Source: Cristatella mucedo
Taxonomy: Eukaryota; Bryozoa; Phylactolaemata; Cristatellidae
Assembly (NCBI GenBank): GCA_009760855.2
Contig: WPIO01000044.1
Span: 676,501-740,500, forward strand
Length of the DNA: 64,000 bases
Direction: 5' to 3'
Within the stretch, counting starts at the first letter, position 1, and each line of letters begins with the position of its first letter. The position numbers and the translations under genes are program-made. Below the pieces are notes generated by a model, which saw only the letters and a program-made list of their open reading frames with translations, searched no databases and was not told the origin of the DNA. Positions 61,978 to 64,000 of the stretch are shown here, piece after piece.

Positions 61978-62597
61978 AGAGGCCCGAGGCCTTCGGGCTG
62001 CTACTGATTAGATATATATTCTCTTTACTACACCCGGCCGATTTTCCGGCATTACGCAGCATCTTAAATTCGTGTTGGCTGCAGAAGGCGCCGCAAGCGA
62101 TGGCAGCTACTTCCAAGTGGGTCATGCGAGCAGTAGCGCTGTCGTCGCAGCGCAGCCATGCTGCCTGCTTAACGAACCCACGCAGACCTGTGTGTGGGTG
62201 GGTAGGGGTGGAAGAGGAAGCACTGTTGTGGCTTCGGGTGGGCAGCCTGGCGGCACCTCTGGGTCTGAACCCGCCTCATTCCAAGAGGCCAGTGAGACGC
62301 ACGGCAAGTGCCTGCCACTCTGTGCTGTTTGCCTGCATGCTCACGGCAAAGGAGGTAGGAGCGACGAAGGCACACATAGACTGGTCATGCTTCAGTGGGC
62401 ATGCTTGTCAAGGCATCTATATTAGTCATGCTGTTCGGAGAATGGAATGCAGCCTCTGCAAGTGTTGTAGAAATTTTGCGCCACATATTCTGTTTGAGAA
62501 CTTCGTCCCCTCTCTGTATAGCTTCTACCGCTGCACTAGTTACATAGCCATCGTGGTCAGTCAGAACTCGGCTTAGGTTAGCTCCAAACCTAGGTAT
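61978..62597. other. Unassigned, holds a candidate first exon
   Basis: No repeat recognised. See the separate entry at 62100. Confidence 0.4.
62100..62200 (+). CDS. Candidate first exon with mitochondrial presequence-like N-terminus
   Basis: The ATG at 62100 (context GCGATGG) opens MAATSKWVMRAVALSSQRSH then AACLTNPRRPVC. It has no acidic residues, is rich in Arg/Ser/Ala and has amphipathic spacing, typical of a mitochondrial targeting peptide. GT dinucleotides follow soon (about 62190-62205). The rest of the frame (to 62576) is not gene-like. The downstream exons would lie beyond the LINE and possibly outside the window. It could be chance. Confidence 0.25.
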
Positions 62598-62721
62598 TCT
62601 CGTGGCAATTAAGCTGATCGCTTCTGTAGCTTCTTTGTCAGCAAGATTGTCATGATCCAAGAGTCCATCCCCAAGGTAGCAGCAGTATCCCTTCTGGACT
62701 CCTGTCCCTCAATAACAGACT

Positions 62722-62813
<92 letters not shown>

Positions 62814-64000
62814 GAACAAGTTATAGCAGACCAGCTACACTCTTAAATTGAAACTTCAAATCAAGCAAGCAAGTTTCACTCAGGTTTTAGAGCTAATCAC
62901 TCCAGAGAGTCAGCATTGCTTCGGGTGCTTAACGACCATGTCAGAAATGCAGACTTAAGAACAATCTCTCAGCTTATTTTGCTTGATCCTTCGGCAGCAT
63001 TGATGCTATTGATCACCAAGTTCTCGAGCTCCTGTCATTTTGCTTGAGCATCACTGGCGCTGTAATGCAATGGTTCAGGTCCAATCTCAGTGGAAGACCC
63101 GAGGGTATTGTAGTGAACAAACAAAGATCATCCAGAGCAACCTCTCAAGTGTGGGCTAGGTCAATGCTCTGTGATTGGTCTGCTTCTTTTCACAGTTTAT
63201 ACCCTATATCCTGCCAATGTGATCGTGAAGCGCAATCTCGGCTTTCACTTTTACGTCGACGATCTTCAGTTGTACCCTATCGCTATGATCCCTATCGCTA
63301 TGATCCCTCCCAGCCCTCCAGCACATCGAATCCTCTCATCTCTGTGGCTGCATGTATTCCCGACTTACCCACATGGATAGCAGCAAATTTTCTCAAATTG
63401 AATCATGGTAAAACCGACTTGGTATTTTTGGGCAAAACCAAGTGTGACTAAAGTAGAAAACTTAACACTCATCAAAATCGGCCTTGCCAGCATATCTCCT
63501 GTCACCTATATTGCCACGAAATCTAGGTGTCCTGTTCCAAAGTGAACTTTCACTAGACGAGTGCATCAGCTCCACAGTCAAACGTACTTTCAGCTACATA
63601 GCATTGCTAAAATTTGGGCTTGCTTAGATAGGGATACTACATCAAAATTGGTCCATGCATTTGTGACACCCCATCTCGACTTCTGTAACTCACTGCTTGT
63701 TGGTCTATCGGCCTATGCAATCAGCTCTTAGGGTTGGTGAAAAACTCTGCAGCTAGGCTTGTCTATCGAGAGCGTCAAAGTTGCCATATCACACCACTTC
63801 TTGCCGATCTTCACTGGCTCCCAATCAAGCAGCATTCCGACTTCAAGGTTCTGTCGTTCCGACTTCAATGTTCTGTCGCTCACTTTTAGGTCTCTTCATT
63901 CTCTGGATCCAGCTTACCTATCAATACAACCTCTCCAAGCTAGGCATCCTACAACCCACTTTTCTGACTCTAGTCGTTTAGCTATTCTTCTTATGAACCT
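62598..64000 (+). mobile_element. LINE-A with (CA)n at an internal deletion
   Basis: The first segment (62598-62725) carries the FYSFFV.KI...I-like and SVP-like codons. It is followed by (CA)n and resumes at EQVIADQLHS (about 62814). About 300 bp of the consensus between those points is missing. Later landmarks are [10 protein letters not shown]-like (62875), the FHFYVDDLQ reading of the polymerase motif (63240), a local tandem duplication (ATCGCTATGATCCCT, about 63279-63306), LKLNHGKTDLVF and the [11 protein letters not shown] region near the edge. Frames are broken. It runs past 64000. Confidence 0.85.
62727..62811. repeat. (CA)n microsatellite
   Basis: About 42 uninterrupted CA units lying exactly between two non-adjacent parts of a LINE-A. 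Confidence 0.98.

Noticed and set aside
1-64000. CRISPR arrays, operons, riboswitches, bacterial origin or att sites
   Set aside because: The window is animal nuclear DNA. The repeats are microsatellites and transposons, without regular spacers.

Overview
The window is nuclear DNA of a multicellular animal, probably an invertebrate. Two conserved eukaryotic genes are split by GT-AG introns: RPL17 (4 exons, complete) and a nucleostemin-family GTPase, GNL3/GNL3L (14 exons found). Neither shows bacterial features. Roughly a third of the sequence is retrotransposon, mostly copies of one CR1/L2-like LINE. A marine or early-branching invertebrate would fit the gene sequences, long introns, Polinton fossil and LINE/SINE load, but the sequence does not fix the phylum.

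Layout. 1-2138: decayed Polinton/Maverick-type DNA with a broken family-B DNA polymerase on the minus strand. 2139-6641: three plus-strand LINE-A pieces, including a near full-length copy (3071-6534). 6642-12000: no gene recognised, one SINE-2. 12004-34642 (minus): the GNL3-family gene over about 22.6 kb. Its introns carry a minus LINE-A, LINE-B fragments, several tRNA-derived SINEs, a pogo/Tigger-like MITE, a 5'-truncated LINE-A with a SINE inside it, a near full-length LINE-A (24572-27975) and an opposed LINE-A pair beside a (GT)n run. 34643-42450: intergenic, with short LINE and SINE tails and a few weak single-exon ORFs. 42455-44911: a LINE-A 3' part split by a compact LTR element (42764-44720) that has two LTRs, a PBS-like site, a gag-like ORF and a polypurine tract, but no pol. 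45789-51598: a minus near full-length LINE-A, then a plus LINE-A broken by a SINE. 52025-55690: two copies of a second LINE family (LINE-B) and a LINE-A 3' end. 56771-60138 (minus): RPL17. 60139-64000: putative promoter side, weak candidate first exons, a LINE-A tail, and a LINE-A with a (CA)n tract at an internal deletion, running off the end.

How the parts relate. The two genes act in ribosome production: RPL17 is a large-subunit protein (uL22), and GNL3-family proteins are nucleolar GTPases of 60S maturation. Most of the rest is a repeat ecosystem. The main pattern is that two LINE families each appear paired with a tRNA-derived SINE family that shares its 3' hairpin tail: LINE-A with SINE-1, and LINE-B with SINE-2. 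This is what is expected when a SINE is copied by its partner LINE's reverse transcriptase. No LINE copy has an intact ORF.
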